Below, in pieces: positions 7,799 to 19,400 of a DNA stretch of 64,000 nt. Source of the DNA: CAIWAH01 sp964602595 (lineage in GTDB: Bacteria; Verrucomicrobiota; Verrucomicrobiia; Limisphaerales; UBA9464). The DNA lies in the NCBI GenBank assembly GCA_964602595.1, contig CAZRRO010000010.1, positions 147,114 to 211,113 of the forward strand, given 5' to 3'. A model generated the notes under the pieces. It saw only the letters and a list, made by a program, of their open reading frames with translations, had not been told where the DNA came from and did no database searches. Made by a program: the position numbers and the translations under genes. Positions within the stretch are counted from its first letter, which is position 1. Each line of letters begins with the position of its first letter.

Positions 7799-10441
7799 GT
7801 GACGTCCGCCCCCCAATACCCCCGGTGCGGGCGCTGCGGACGGCCGCTCGACGCCGCCGCCCCGCGCGGACTGTGCCGCGCGTGCCTGCTGCTGGGCGCG
7901 TTGGCGGAGGAGCCGTTCCCGGAAACAGAATCCACCAATCCGACGACACACCCGACCCCCACGCTGCGTTACCTCGGCGACTACGAGTTGCTCGAAGAGG
8001 TCGGCCGCGGCGGCATGGGCGTGGTCTATCGCGCGCGGCAAGCCTCATTGAACCGCACCGTGGCGGTGAAGCTCCTGTTGCTCGGCCGTTTCGCCGGGGC
8101 GCAGGCCGAGGCGCGCTTTCGCCACGAGGCCGCCGCCGCCGCGCGTCTGCGGCACCCGAACGTCGTGTCGGTCTTCGAGGTCGGCGAACACGACGGCCAG
8201 CCGTTCTTCTCGATGGAGTTTGTCGCCGGCCGCGACCTCGATGCCCTGGTCCGCACCCATCCGCTCGCGCCAGACGAAGCCGCCCGGTTGCTCGAATCTG
8301 TCGCCCGCGCCGTCCAGCACGCGCACGAGCAGGGTGTCGCTCACCGGGACCTCAAGCCGTCGAACGTGCTGGTGGATGAATTCGGCGAACCGCGCGTGAC
8401 CGACTTCGGCCTGGCCAAGCTGTTGGAAGCCGGTCCCGAACTCACCGCGACCGGCCAGGTGATGGGCACGCCGGGCTTCCTGGCACCGGAGCAGGTTGGA
8501 CGGAAGCCAAGCCGGCGAAGTCGCAAATCTGACGGAGCGGAGTCCGAGTCTTCGGAAATCCAGCAGACGGAACCCGGCGCAGATTCCCCCGCCTCCGGCT
8601 CCGACCCGCGGGCGGCGGACGTGTATTCGCTCGGCGCGATGCTCTACCACGCGCTCACCGGCCGTGCGCCGTTTGCCGGGGCCTCCCTCGCGGAGACACT
8701 GCGGCAGGTCGCGGAGAATGAACCTCCTTCGCCGCGTCTCCTGAATCCGGACATTCCCGCCGACCTGGAAACGATCACGCTCAAGTGCCTCGCGAAGGAG
8801 CCCGCGCGCCGCTACGCCGGCGCCGCGGACCTGGCCGAGGAACTGGCCCGCTGCCGCCGCGGCGAACCGATCGAGGCCCGGCCCGTCGCCCCGGCGGAAC
8901 GGGCCTGGCGCTGGGCGCGGCGACATCCCGCCCCGGCGGTGCTCGCCCTGCTCATGTTGGCGCTCGCGGTCGGCGGGCCGCTGGTCGCCTGGCACATGAA
9001 CGAGCTCCGGTTGGCCTCGGAGCGCTTCGCCGAGGAGAGCCGGCAGCGGCTGGTTGCCGCCCACGTGGCCAACGGGCTTCGACTGGCCGAAGCGAACTCC
9101 GTGGCCGAGTCGCTGCCTTGGTTCGTCGAGGCGCTGGCGCTGGACGCGGGCCGGCCGGAGTGCGAGGAAATCCACCGTCTTCGCCTCGGCACGATGCTCG
9201 CGCAGACCGCACCGCTGCGGGCATTGTGGGAGATCGACGGACCGGTGCGCGACCTCTGGTTCTCGGCCGACGGCTCGCGGCTGATCGCGTGGCTCGACAA
9301 CGAGCGCGGCGTGCCCGCCCTGCGCGCCTGGTCCCCCACCAACGGCGCGACGCTGCCGCTGCCGCCGCGACCGGCCAACGCCCACGACGCCCTCGCCGTC
9401 AGCAGTGACATCGGGGCGATGATCCTGCCCGCGACCAACGGCGCCACGCTGTTCCGCCGCGAGGGAACCAACGTCGTCCTGCGCGCGCTGGACTTGGATT
9501 CACCCGCGGTGGCGGCGGCCTTTTCGGCGGATGGGCAAAGCGTCGCGCTGGGAGCGAAGGACGGCGGGGTGCGGGTGTTCAGCGTCGGGACGGGGCAGCC
9601 CCTGGGCTTGGCTTGGCGGGTGGAGGACGCGGTCGATGGCCTCACCTTCGATGGCCGCGGAACCAGGTTGGCCGTGAGCTATGGCGGTCGGTATGTGCAG
9701 GTGCGCGACCTCGCCCTTGGCCGCAGTTCGCGGAATCTCGGGCGCTTTCATCCGGTTTCCGCGGTGGCCTTCTGCGACAATTCCGACGAACTGCTGGTCA
9801 CCTTCCGCGATGGTTACGCCGACATCTGGAACGCCCTCCGGACCACGCGGAAATTTGAACTGAGGCCCGACACAGAGCTGACCGCCGCCGCGTGGACGCC
9901 CCAGAGCCGGCATGTCGCCACCGCGGGTCGCGACGGCCGGGTGCGGGTATGGCACGCGACGACCCGATCCGAACTCGTCCCGGCGCTCGCCCACGGCACC
10001 AACCTGGTCCGGGTCGTTTTCAGCCCCGACGGCAACCTGCTGGCGGCAGCGACCGCGGACCGGTTGGTTCAGGTCTGGGACCTGCGGGCTGAACGGCGTT
10101 CCCCGTTGCCGTCGGCCCGGCCGCCGGCCGCGGACCGGTTGGGCCTAAAGGCCGTGGTGGGCACCGACAACTCCGTGCGGGTCGTTGCCCGGGGGCAAGT
10201 GGTCTCGCCGCCCCTGCGCCAGCCCGAACTCAGCGCCGCGCGCCTGGCCGGCGACGGCCGGAGTGTGGTCACCACCGCGGCCACCGGCGAGGAACTCTAC
10301 TGGCCGCTCGCCTTGGAAACCCGGCCGATGGAGGAACTGCGGCGGATGGCGGAGTTGCTGTCGGCCCGTCGGTTGGATTCCAGTGGTGAACTGGTGCCGT
10401 TGTCGGCGGCGGAACTGAAGCGGCGTTGGGCGCTGGATTGA
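7799..10441 (+). CDS. Membrane Ser/Thr protein kinase with C-terminal WD40 repeats
   Basis: An 880-residue protein. Order: zinc-ribbon-like N-terminus (CGRCGRPLDAAAPRGLCRAC, residues 10-29), Hanks-type kinase domain (about 60-345) with glycine loop GRGGMGVVY (69-77), K91, HRDLKPSN (182-189; D184), DFG (202-204) and APEQ (229-232), one membrane helix (about 378-400), then a WD40 propeller (about 470-830; DGRVRVWHATTRSELVP, ATADRLVQVWDL). All catalytic residues are present. About 41 residues separate Q232 from D274 of DVYSLG, where about 10 is usual: a Ser/Glu-rich insertion in the activation segment. GTG start. It probably phosphorylates the neighbouring ECF factor, as inferred for ECF-kinase pairs. 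Confidence 0.9.
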   Translation: MTSAPQYPRCGRCGRPLDAAAPRGLCRACLLLGALAEEPFPETESTNPTTHPTPTLRYLGDYELLEEVGRGGMGVVYRARQASLNRTVAVKLLLLGRFAGAQAEARFRHEAAAAARLRHPNVVSVFEVGEHDGQPFFSMEFVAGRDLDALVRTHPLAPDEAARLLESVARAVQHAHEQGVAHRDLKPSNVLVDEFGEPRVTDFGLAKLLEAGPELTATGQVMGTPGFLAPEQVGRKPSRRSRKSDGAESESSEIQQTEPGADSPASGSDPRAADVYSLGAMLYHALTGRAPFAGASLAETLRQVAENEPPSPRLLNPDIPADLETITLKCLAKEPARRYAGAADLAEELARCRRGEPIEARPVAPAERAWRWARRHPAPAVLALLMLALAVGGPLVAWHMNELRLASERFAEESRQRLVAAHVANGLRLAEANSVAESLPWFVEALALDAGRPECEEIHRLRLGTMLAQTAPLRALWEIDGPVRDLWFSADGSRLIAWLDNERGVPALRAWSPTNGATLPLPPRPANAHDALAVSSDIGAMILPATNGATLFRREGTNVVLRALDLDSPAVAAAFSADGQSVALGAKDGGVRVFSVGTGQPLGLAWRVEDAVDGLTFDGRGTRLAVSYGGRYVQVRDLALGRSSRNLGRFHPVSAVAFCDNSDELLVTFRDGYADIWNALRTTRKFELRPDTELTAAAWTPQSRHVATAGRDGRVRVWHATTRSELVPALAHGTNLVRVVFSPDGNLLAAATADRLVQVWDLRAERRSPLPSARPPAADRLGLKAVVGTDNSVRVVARGQVVSPPLRQPELSAARLAGDGRSVVTTAATGEELYWPLALETRPMEELRRMAELLSARRLDSSGELVPLSAAELKRRWALD

Positions 10442-10492
10442 TTTCCTGCTGAATTCGGTAACGCCGGGCTTCCCGATGCGTATCCCACCCCG

Positions 10493-13400
10493 ATGAGTTT
10501 TTCTCTGGTGGCGGTTTCCCGGCGGGTAGGGATGGGAAGCCTGATTCTAGGAGCGTTCACCTCGGTGTTGCTGCGCGCGGCTTCGGTCTCGTGGGACGGC
10601 GGTGGCGACGGAACCTCGTGGCACGACCCGCTGAACTGGTCCGCCGACACGCTGCCGACCTCTGCGGACAACGTGACCATCGCCCTGCCCGGCGCGGTGG
10701 TCGCGCACTCTTCCACCACGGCCACCACCGTCATCGCCTCGCTGGTCTGTCCGCAGGAACTCCGCCTGACGTTCGGCAGCCTGACCGTCACGGGCGACTC
10801 GGTGTTTGCCGGCGGCACGCTCCGGCTCCTTGGGGGGACCTTCGTCGGCTCGCCTCAAATCATCGCCGGGAAACTGGAACCGCGGAGCCTGAATGCACCG
10901 GTCACCTTCAACCTGTTCGACGCCTGCGAACTTATCGGCGAAGTTGCCGGGTTGGCCACGGTCCGGGTCCAGGGTTCGTTCGCGCACGGTGAGGGTGTCG
11001 TGACGTGGTCCGGCCTCCGGAATCTTCACGGTGAGCTGCGGCTGGAGTCCTTGGCCAACCCGGTCCGGGCCAAGGTGCGAACCGTATCCGACGACGGCAC
11101 GCGGCACGGCTTCATCTATGTCCAGCCCACGGGCCGGCTCACCGCTGGACAGGGGGCGGGGGGCGAACGGCTGATCGCCAGTGAGCTGCACCTTCGCGGC
11201 CGGGTCGGCGTCACGGGCGGTGCGACTCTGCGGCAGGCTCCCGAACTGGCCAGCGTGACCTACACCCAGTTCGACGGCGCCCAGGTCGAGACCGATGCGA
11301 CCAGCATGTTCCAACTCGGCAGCGCCCACGCCGCAATCCTGGGCGGAAGCATCTCCGGCCGCATGGTGGCGGGCACCCATTCGTTGGAGACCAGCGGTTC
11401 CGCGACGGGCCCGAGTCCCCTGATCTTGGCCGGGCGCGTGCGCCTGCGGGAACACTCCGCGGCGAACCTCACGCTGCTGGTGCAGGGCAATAACCAGTTC
11501 GGCGACGCCACGCTCCAGGCCAATGGGGACACGCTGGCTCCCGGTGAAACTTGGCCGATCGTCCCCATTTTCGGTCCCATCCGCTGCGAGTCCATCAACC
11601 TGGGGCACCCGGTCACGCTGGACGGCGTCCGTGGCGGTTTCTGGATCAAGCCCACAGGTTCGCTCACCTTCGCGCCGGGCACCGGCGGTTCACGGAACTT
11701 CGCCGAGAATTCCATCCTGCGGAACGACGGCCGGATCGAGGTGCTGTCAGGAACGGCGTCGGTCCTGCCCAACGGCTACTACGGCACCGACGGCGGCGTG
11801 ACGGTCGGGGACTTCTTTGTCCGCGGTTCGCAAATCGCCTTTGGGAGCGCGCCCGCGACGGCTAACGAACTGCTCGTCATCGGTCCCGACAACCGTCTGA
11901 GTCCGGCCACCACGGCGATCCCGGCCGGCCAGACCGTGCGGCTGCGCGGGGAAAACCTGGCCGGTGACGCGGCCTTGGCGTTGCCCGCGAATCTGGACCT
12001 GCACGGCAGCCTGATTCTCGACACGCGCAACCTCGCCTACTTTACGCGCGCCACGGTCACCGAAGGGGCCACCCTGCATATCCGGCCCGGCGGCAGCCTG
12101 GTGGCCGCCAGCGGTTCCGGGGGCATTCGGGTGCTGAACGGTGCGGTCCTCAACGAAGGCACCGTGAGCGTCGCCGCCGACCGCGTGCTGCGGCAGGAGA
12201 ACACCACCCCGGCCAGCTTCACGCAGCGGGCCGGCAGCCTGACGGTGGAGGCGGGCGGCCGCTTCGAGCAGCGTTCCGGCGTTTTCCGGCATGAGGGCGG
12301 AACGGTCACCGGCGAAGTGGTCGTGGGCAATGGCACGCTCGACGTGGCCGCCAGCGCCACCGTCCCAACCACCTTCATCCTGGCGGGGCAGTCTGCGTTG
12401 CTGGGCAACGCCTCACCGGTCGCCACTGTCTGGCTGCGCGGGGCAAACGATTTTGGCGACGCCATCCTGAACCTGGCCGGCGCGGTGCTGAACCGCGGCA
12501 CGCTGCGCCTCGAATCCCGCAACATCGGCTACCCGTGCCGCATCCTGTGCGCCGAGGGTGCAAGCCTGGTGAACGAGGGCCGGCTGGAGGTCAATGTCGG
12601 CAGCGGCGGGCAGCGACGTTTTGATGGCAGCTTCGTGCAGCGCGGTGAAATCGCCGTGGAACCGGACTACGGCGTGGAATTCCGCGGCAGCTTCGAAGTG
12701 GACGGCGGTTCCGTCACCGGTCCGCACGATCTGTTTAATGTCGCGCTGCTGCTCACGGCCGCGCCAACCGTGCCTTCCGTCTATCGCGTGGTCGGACAGG
12801 CCGGCCAACTGCTCACCGACATTCCGGCCGGGATGCACCTGCAACTGCTGGGTGACAACCGCTACGGCGACGCCCGCCTTACCGCAGCGGGCGACGTTGC
12901 CAACCGCGGGCGCGTGGAACTGACCTCGGCGAACCTCGGTTACACCGAACGGCTCACGCTCACCACCGGCACGTTCCTCAACGCGGCCGGCGGCACGCTG
13001 GAGTTCGCCGCCGGTTCAGGCGGTCGGCGTTACTTGGAAGCCCCGCTCGACAATCGCGGATCCGTGGTCATCGGGGGGAACCTCGAGGGTTATTTCGGGC
13101 GCGGCGGCGGCACGAGCCGCAGCCGGGGCGCGCTCACCGGCGGCAGCACCTATGTGCAGTTCACCGGGCCGTTCGTGAACGAAGCAGGCGCGACCGCCAG
13201 CTTGGCCGGCACCTTGCGCGCCAACGACGGTTTCTTCAACGACGGCACGCTCCAGGTCGGCGGTCCGGGCGCCGCCGGGTCGCTGTCGGTTTACGGTCCC
13301 TTCACCCAAAGCGCAGGCGCACGGCTCGAACTCGACGTGCTCAGCACGGCGGCGGGCACCGGCTACGACCGGCTGCTGCAATACGAGGCGGCGCTGAACC

Positions 13401-16400
13401 TCGCCGGCGCGCTGGCCCTGAACTCGGCCGGCTTCACGCCCGCCGCGGGCGCGCAGTTTGACGTGCTGGGCACGCAGCTTGCCTTCACGGGAACTTTCCA
13501 GCCGGTCACCGGGCTGTCGCTCGGCGCGAATCTCGGCTTCAACACCGATTACAGCGCCACGCTGCTCCGGCTCACCGCCACGGAGCGCGCGGGCGACCTC
13601 ACGCCGCCGCAGATCACGCAGCAGCCGTTGCCGCGCTTCGCCGCGCTCGGGGAAAGCGCCAGCTTCACCGTCACGGCGACGGGCAGCGAGCCACTCGGCT
13701 ACCAGTGGTTCCGCAACGGCACGCTGCTGGGCGGCCAGACGGCGGCGACGCTCACGATCCCGAGCGTGGGCGGCGGCGATTTCGCGGGCTACACCTGCCG
13801 CGTGAGCAACGCCGCCGGCAGCGTGGTTTCGCTCCCGGCCACGCTGCAATCACCCGGCCCGACCGTCTCGCTGGCGGACGCGGTCCGCACCACGCTGCCA
13901 CCGGTCGAAGGCGACGGCGTGCTGCTCGACCTCTTCAATGGCGTGGGCGGGGACACCACGCCGACGCCGGAGGCGCTGACCGGCTTGGCGCCGAGTGGCA
14001 GCGTGTTTGCCCCGGTCATTGATTTTCCCAGTCCGGGCGCGGTCGTGAACGTGGGCGGGCAGTTCGAGGTATTCTTCGCCGACACCACCACGCCGCCCGC
14101 CCAAGTGCTCGGCCTCGCTGCCGCCAACTTCACTCTGCGCCACCAGTTCCTGCTGCGCGTGTCGCCGGACCTCGACCTGGATGCCACCCGGCCCGGCATC
14201 CAGCTCACGCTCGGCGTGGGCAGCGACGACGGCTTTCATCTGCGCGCAGGTTCGCAGGCGCTGGGAAGCGCGGGCGTGCGCGGATTCTCCTATTCGTGGA
14301 TGAACGTGACGTTCGAGGACCGCGGCCTGTATCCGGTCACGCTGCTCTTCGCCGCGAACGCGACCGGACAGAGCGGCCTCGAGTTCGCCTGGAAGACCGC
14401 CGCAGATCCTGCCGGCGAAATCGTGCCGCAAGCCGCGCTCTATTCGTCACCTGACATCGGCGACCGGCGCGTGACCTTCGAGGAATTGCCCGCCGGCTCG
14501 GTGGTGACGGACCAGTTCGCCGGCGAAGGTGTGGTCTTCAACGCCACGGCGGGACTCGTCATCACCGACGCGAAGCCGGACCGCTTCGTGCCGGTGTCGG
14601 GTGACCGCGTGTTTGGTGATCCGGCGACGAGTGGCGCGGCGGCGGGGGTGGTGGAACTGGAATTTGTGGACCCGGCCAACGGCGCGCACGCCGTCACGGA
14701 CTTCGTGCGGTTCTTCGTCGTGGATGCCGAGACTGCCGGCGCGGTGGTGACCGCGCTGGACCCGGATGGCGCGACCCTGCTGACGCGCGAATTGCACGGC
14801 GGCGCGGGCGCGCAGGAGCGCGTGCTGCTGCGTGTGGCCAACATCTCGAAGGTGCGCGTCACGCTCGGCAGCGGCGCGGACTCAGTGGCGCTGGACAGCC
14901 TCGTCTTCACGACCCCAACGGCCTTCAACCGTGCGCCGACGCTGGCCGCCCTCAGCGACGCCACGCTCGACGAAGGGCAGACGCTTACGTTCACCGCCGT
15001 CGGAAGCGACCCGGACGGTGACCCCATTACCTACGGCCTGGTGCCGCCGGCGCCAAGCGGCGCGACGATGGATCCGGTGACGGGCGCCTTCTCGTGGGCC
15101 CCGAACGAATTGCAGGGACCGGGCACATTCCCCCTCACCGTCTCGGTCACCGATGACCAGGTGCCGCCGGCCACAGCCACGCGGACCTTCCAGGTGACGG
15201 TGCGCGAGGTGAACCAGCCGCCGGTGATGCCGGCGGTGCCGGAACTGGTGCATGATCAGCCCGGCACGTTCCGCTTCCGCGTCGTGGCCAGCGACCCGGA
15301 CTTCCAGGTGCTCACGCACCGGGTGGAACTGCAGGCCAACCAGCACCTCACGCCACTCAACGCCTTCATGGACGCGGGGGATGAATTTGTCTGGGTTGTG
15401 CCTGAAGCCGCGCCGGCGGCCATCTACCGCGGCACGTTCTTCGCCAGCGACGGGACGGTGGAAGTCTCGCAGCCGTTCGCGGTGCGGCTGGTGCGGATTC
15501 CCGACCTGCGGCTCACGGCCTTGTCGGCGGCGGCGGAGATTGAAACCCAGGCCGAGTCGCCGCTGACCTTCCGGGTGGAAAACCTGGGCAGCGGCATCGC
15601 GCCCGCGTCAGTCGTCCGCGTCTGGGCCACGCTGGATGACACGTTTGACGGCCGCGACCCCGAACTCGGGGCCTACTCGGTGCCGGCCCTGCTGCCGGGC
15701 ACCTCGGTGGAGCGCACTGTGCCGCAGATCTGGCCGCGCGAACCCGGCAGCTACCGGCTGGTCGCCCTCGCCGACGGTGCGGATGCGGTGGCGGAACGCA
15801 GCGAGGACAACAACTACCTCGCGCCCACCAACCGCGTGCAGATCCTCCCGGCCTATTCGGCGACGGTGGCGACCACCACCACGGTCGCCCCGGCCGGCAC
15901 GCCGGTGGAATTCACCGGCTCGGCGCACTACCGGAACGGCCAGCCGGCGTCGCAGGTGGTCGTCTCCGTGCAGGTGCGGGTGCGCGAGACTACCCGGAAC
16001 CTGGGCGCGCTGACGGACGCCGTCGGACAGTTCCGCCTCACTTTCCAGCCGCTGCCCGACGAGGCGGGAGCCTATGCCATCGGGGCCTGCCATCCAGGCG
16101 AGGCCACCGCGCCGGAACAGGACAGCTTCCACCTCGTGCATCTGGGCTTCGAGCCGGCGGCGCTCACGGTGACCGGTCCCGCCCTGCGCCCGCTCACCAA
16201 CCCGGTGGTGCTGGTGAATCTCGGCGAGCTGCCTTTGACGGGGCTGACGGTCCAGACCGAGCCCAGCCTCGCCTCGCTGCAAGTCAGGCTGATACCCCCG
16301 GCGCTCCTGCCGGCAGACGGAAGCGTTGAACTTCCACTCGTGATCGAGAGCACCTTGGACGCCGCCCTCGAAACCAACCTGAACCTCACTCTCACTTCCG

Positions 16401-19400
16401 CGGAAGGCGCGCGGCGCACGCTGCCCCTGACGGTGAAGCTGCTGCCGTTGCAGGCCCGCCTTGTGGCCCTTCCCGGTGCGCTCGACGCCACCGTGATCCG
16501 TTCCAACCAGACCGTGGTCGAGTTCCAGATCCGCAACGAAGGCTCGCTGGCGAGCGATCCCGTGCAGTTGGTGCCGCCCCCTCTGACGTGGATTCGCCCG
16601 GGCACCACGCTGCCGTTGCCCAGCCTGCCGCCCGGGGCCAGCCACACCCTCACCCTGCTGCTGCAGCCGGACGGCACGGTGCCGGTCGGCGATGCCGGCG
16701 GGGCGCTGCTGCTCACGGGCGGCGCGTCACTGCTGAGCGTGCCGTTCAACTTCCGCGTGCGGGATGACCTGCTGGGTTCCCTGCTGGTCGAGGCAGTGGA
16801 CGAATATACCTTCTACGCCCCCGGCCAACCGCGCCTCACCAACGCGCTGGTTTCCCTGCGCCGCAAAAGCGACGGCACGCTCATCGGTGAACAGCGCACC
16901 GACGCCAGCGGCCAGGTCCGGTTCGAGGGACTGACCGAGGGCATCTACGATCTCGGCGTCGTCGCCACGAACCACGGCGCGTTTGGCGAACCGATCCGCA
17001 TCCTCGCCGGCCGCACGCTCGAGAAGCAGACCTTCCTCGCGCGGCAGAACGTGCATTACCGCTTCCATGTGGAGGAAACGGGCGTTGCGGACGAGACGCG
17101 CATGGTCGTCGAGGCGGTGTTCGAGACGCTGGCGCCGATCCCGGTGCTGACCATCGAACCGGCCTTCGTGCCGCTCGGCCAGTTCAGCCCTGAAGGCGGG
17201 CAGATTGAGTTCAAGGTCACCAACCACGGCGTGCTCGCCGCGCAGAACGCGCGCTTCCGCTGGGCCAGCGGCGGCAACCTCATCTTCGAACCGCTCGTCT
17301 CCAGCCTGGGCGACCTCGGCGGGCGTTCGTCGGTGACTATTCCCGTGCGGGTGTTGCATGACGCTGATCGCGATGGCCGGCAGGATGGAATTGTCGCCGC
17401 GGCCATGCGGGCCAGCCGGCCGCGTCGTCAGGACCAGACTCCGGGCGAGGCGGCGAACCGGCCCGCTTGTCCCGGTTCCCCGGCGGTGGACTTCGACCTG
17501 CAATGCGGCACCAACACCTACACCTTCACGGTCGGCGGCCAGACCGACGGCGCGTGCGGCGGTCCCATCGCCGCGTATGTCAACCAGGACGGCGGCGCGC
17601 CCTACGGACCGTTTCCCACGTTCACTTTCTACCCTGATGAAGGCCCGGCGTGCGATCCGTGCTCCATCGAGATCGGCGGCATCTATGCCCGCTGCTACTT
17701 CAACATCCTCGCTCCGGGCGCGCTGGAATGCGCCGAGTCGCTGGCCAACTACGTCAACAGCGAGTCGCTGGGCGAGGCGTTGCTGAACCTTTACGAGGTG
17801 ATTGATGCCTGTGGCATTGAGCTGAAAATCCCCGAGGGAAACCTTCCCGACCTGCCGCCCGGCGGCAACCCGAACTCCCCCTACCGGAAGGGGCTGAGCC
17901 TCAAAAAGCCGCGGCTCACGCTGGACAAGGACAAGCCGGACGTGGGGAAGGGGCCCCCGGATGACGCGACCGAGGAAGCGCTCGACGGAATCCCGATTCC
18001 CGAACGGCTCCGTGAGCTCATCAAGTGCCTCAAGGATCTCGCCTGTTCCTGCCGCACCGGTGCCGAATGCCCGGAGAACATAGACGACATCATAGACACC
18101 CTGCTCGACGGGCTGGAGGATGGCTTCAATCCCGACCCGGACAGTTCGGACCGGCCCGCCGTCGCCCGCGCTACGCCCGCCCGCCACGCCACCGATCCGC
18201 GGATTTTGCCCGGCCAGGTGGGCGTGCGGCAGCAATACGCCCGGCTCGCGGCGGTGATGGAGCTTTTCCACTCCTACTATGGCGGCGAGGACTGGATCGG
18301 CGGCCTCGACAATGCGGGCACGACGAATTTCCACGGCGCCTTCACGGCCGTCACCCGCCCGGACAGCGCGGACGGCCGCACCATCTCCGCCGCTGAGCGC
18401 GCGGGCCTGCTGGCGCTGGAGCCGTTGCCCGACCTGATTGACACCAACGAGGTCGCCCAATTCGCCGACCGCTGGAACCGTTCCATCGAGTATTACGGCC
18501 GGGGCTGGTTCAGCGTGACCAACGTGCCGGCCGGTGAGTCCACGGACTTCATCGCGGTGGACCGCTTCGACAAGGCGCAATATGCCGCCCGGCTGGCCTT
18601 CGCCCGCTGGCGGCAGGACAACGCGGCGGATCCCACCTACGCCATCTTCGAGGCGACCGAGGTGCTCTACAACAACATGGTCGAGGCCGCGAACAGCGGC
18701 GGCATCTGCGCCCGCGTGCGCCTGCGGCTCGACCAGAACGCGGTCCAGACGCGGCAGGGGTTCACGGCCTCGCTGGAGATGGAGAACCACGGCGGCGCCC
18801 CGCTCACCGCGCTCGGCGTGACGCTGGACATCCGCGACATGGACGGACTGCCGGTAGCCGAAAGCCAGTTCGCCCTGCTGCCGCCGCACGTCACCGGCTT
18901 CAGCGCCGTCAACGGCACCGGCACACTGGAGGCTGGCGCCGCTGGCCTCGCTTCCTGGCTGATCGTGCCGGGCCATGACGCCGCCCCGACCAACGCGCCC
19001 GTGACCTACACCGTCGGCGCAACCTTGGTCTATGTGCAGGACGGCTACGTGCTCACCGTGCCGCTCGCTCCCACCACCATCAGCGTGCTGCCGCAGCCGC
19101 GCCTGCACGTCGCCTACTTTCACGAACGCGACGTGTTCGCGGACGATCCGTTCACCGCGCCGATCGAGCCGAGCATTCCTTACTCGCTCGGCGTGCGGGT
19201 GGAGAACCGCGGCTTCGGCACCGCCCGCGCGCTGCGGATCGAAAGCTCGCAGCCGAAGATCATCGAAAACGACAAGGGGCTGCTGATTGACTTCAACCTG
19301 TTCGCCACGGAAGTCGCCGGCCTCGGCGTCACGCCGTCGCTCACGGCGGAATTTGGCGACGTGGTTCCTTCGGCCTCGAAGACCGCGCGATGGCTGTTCC

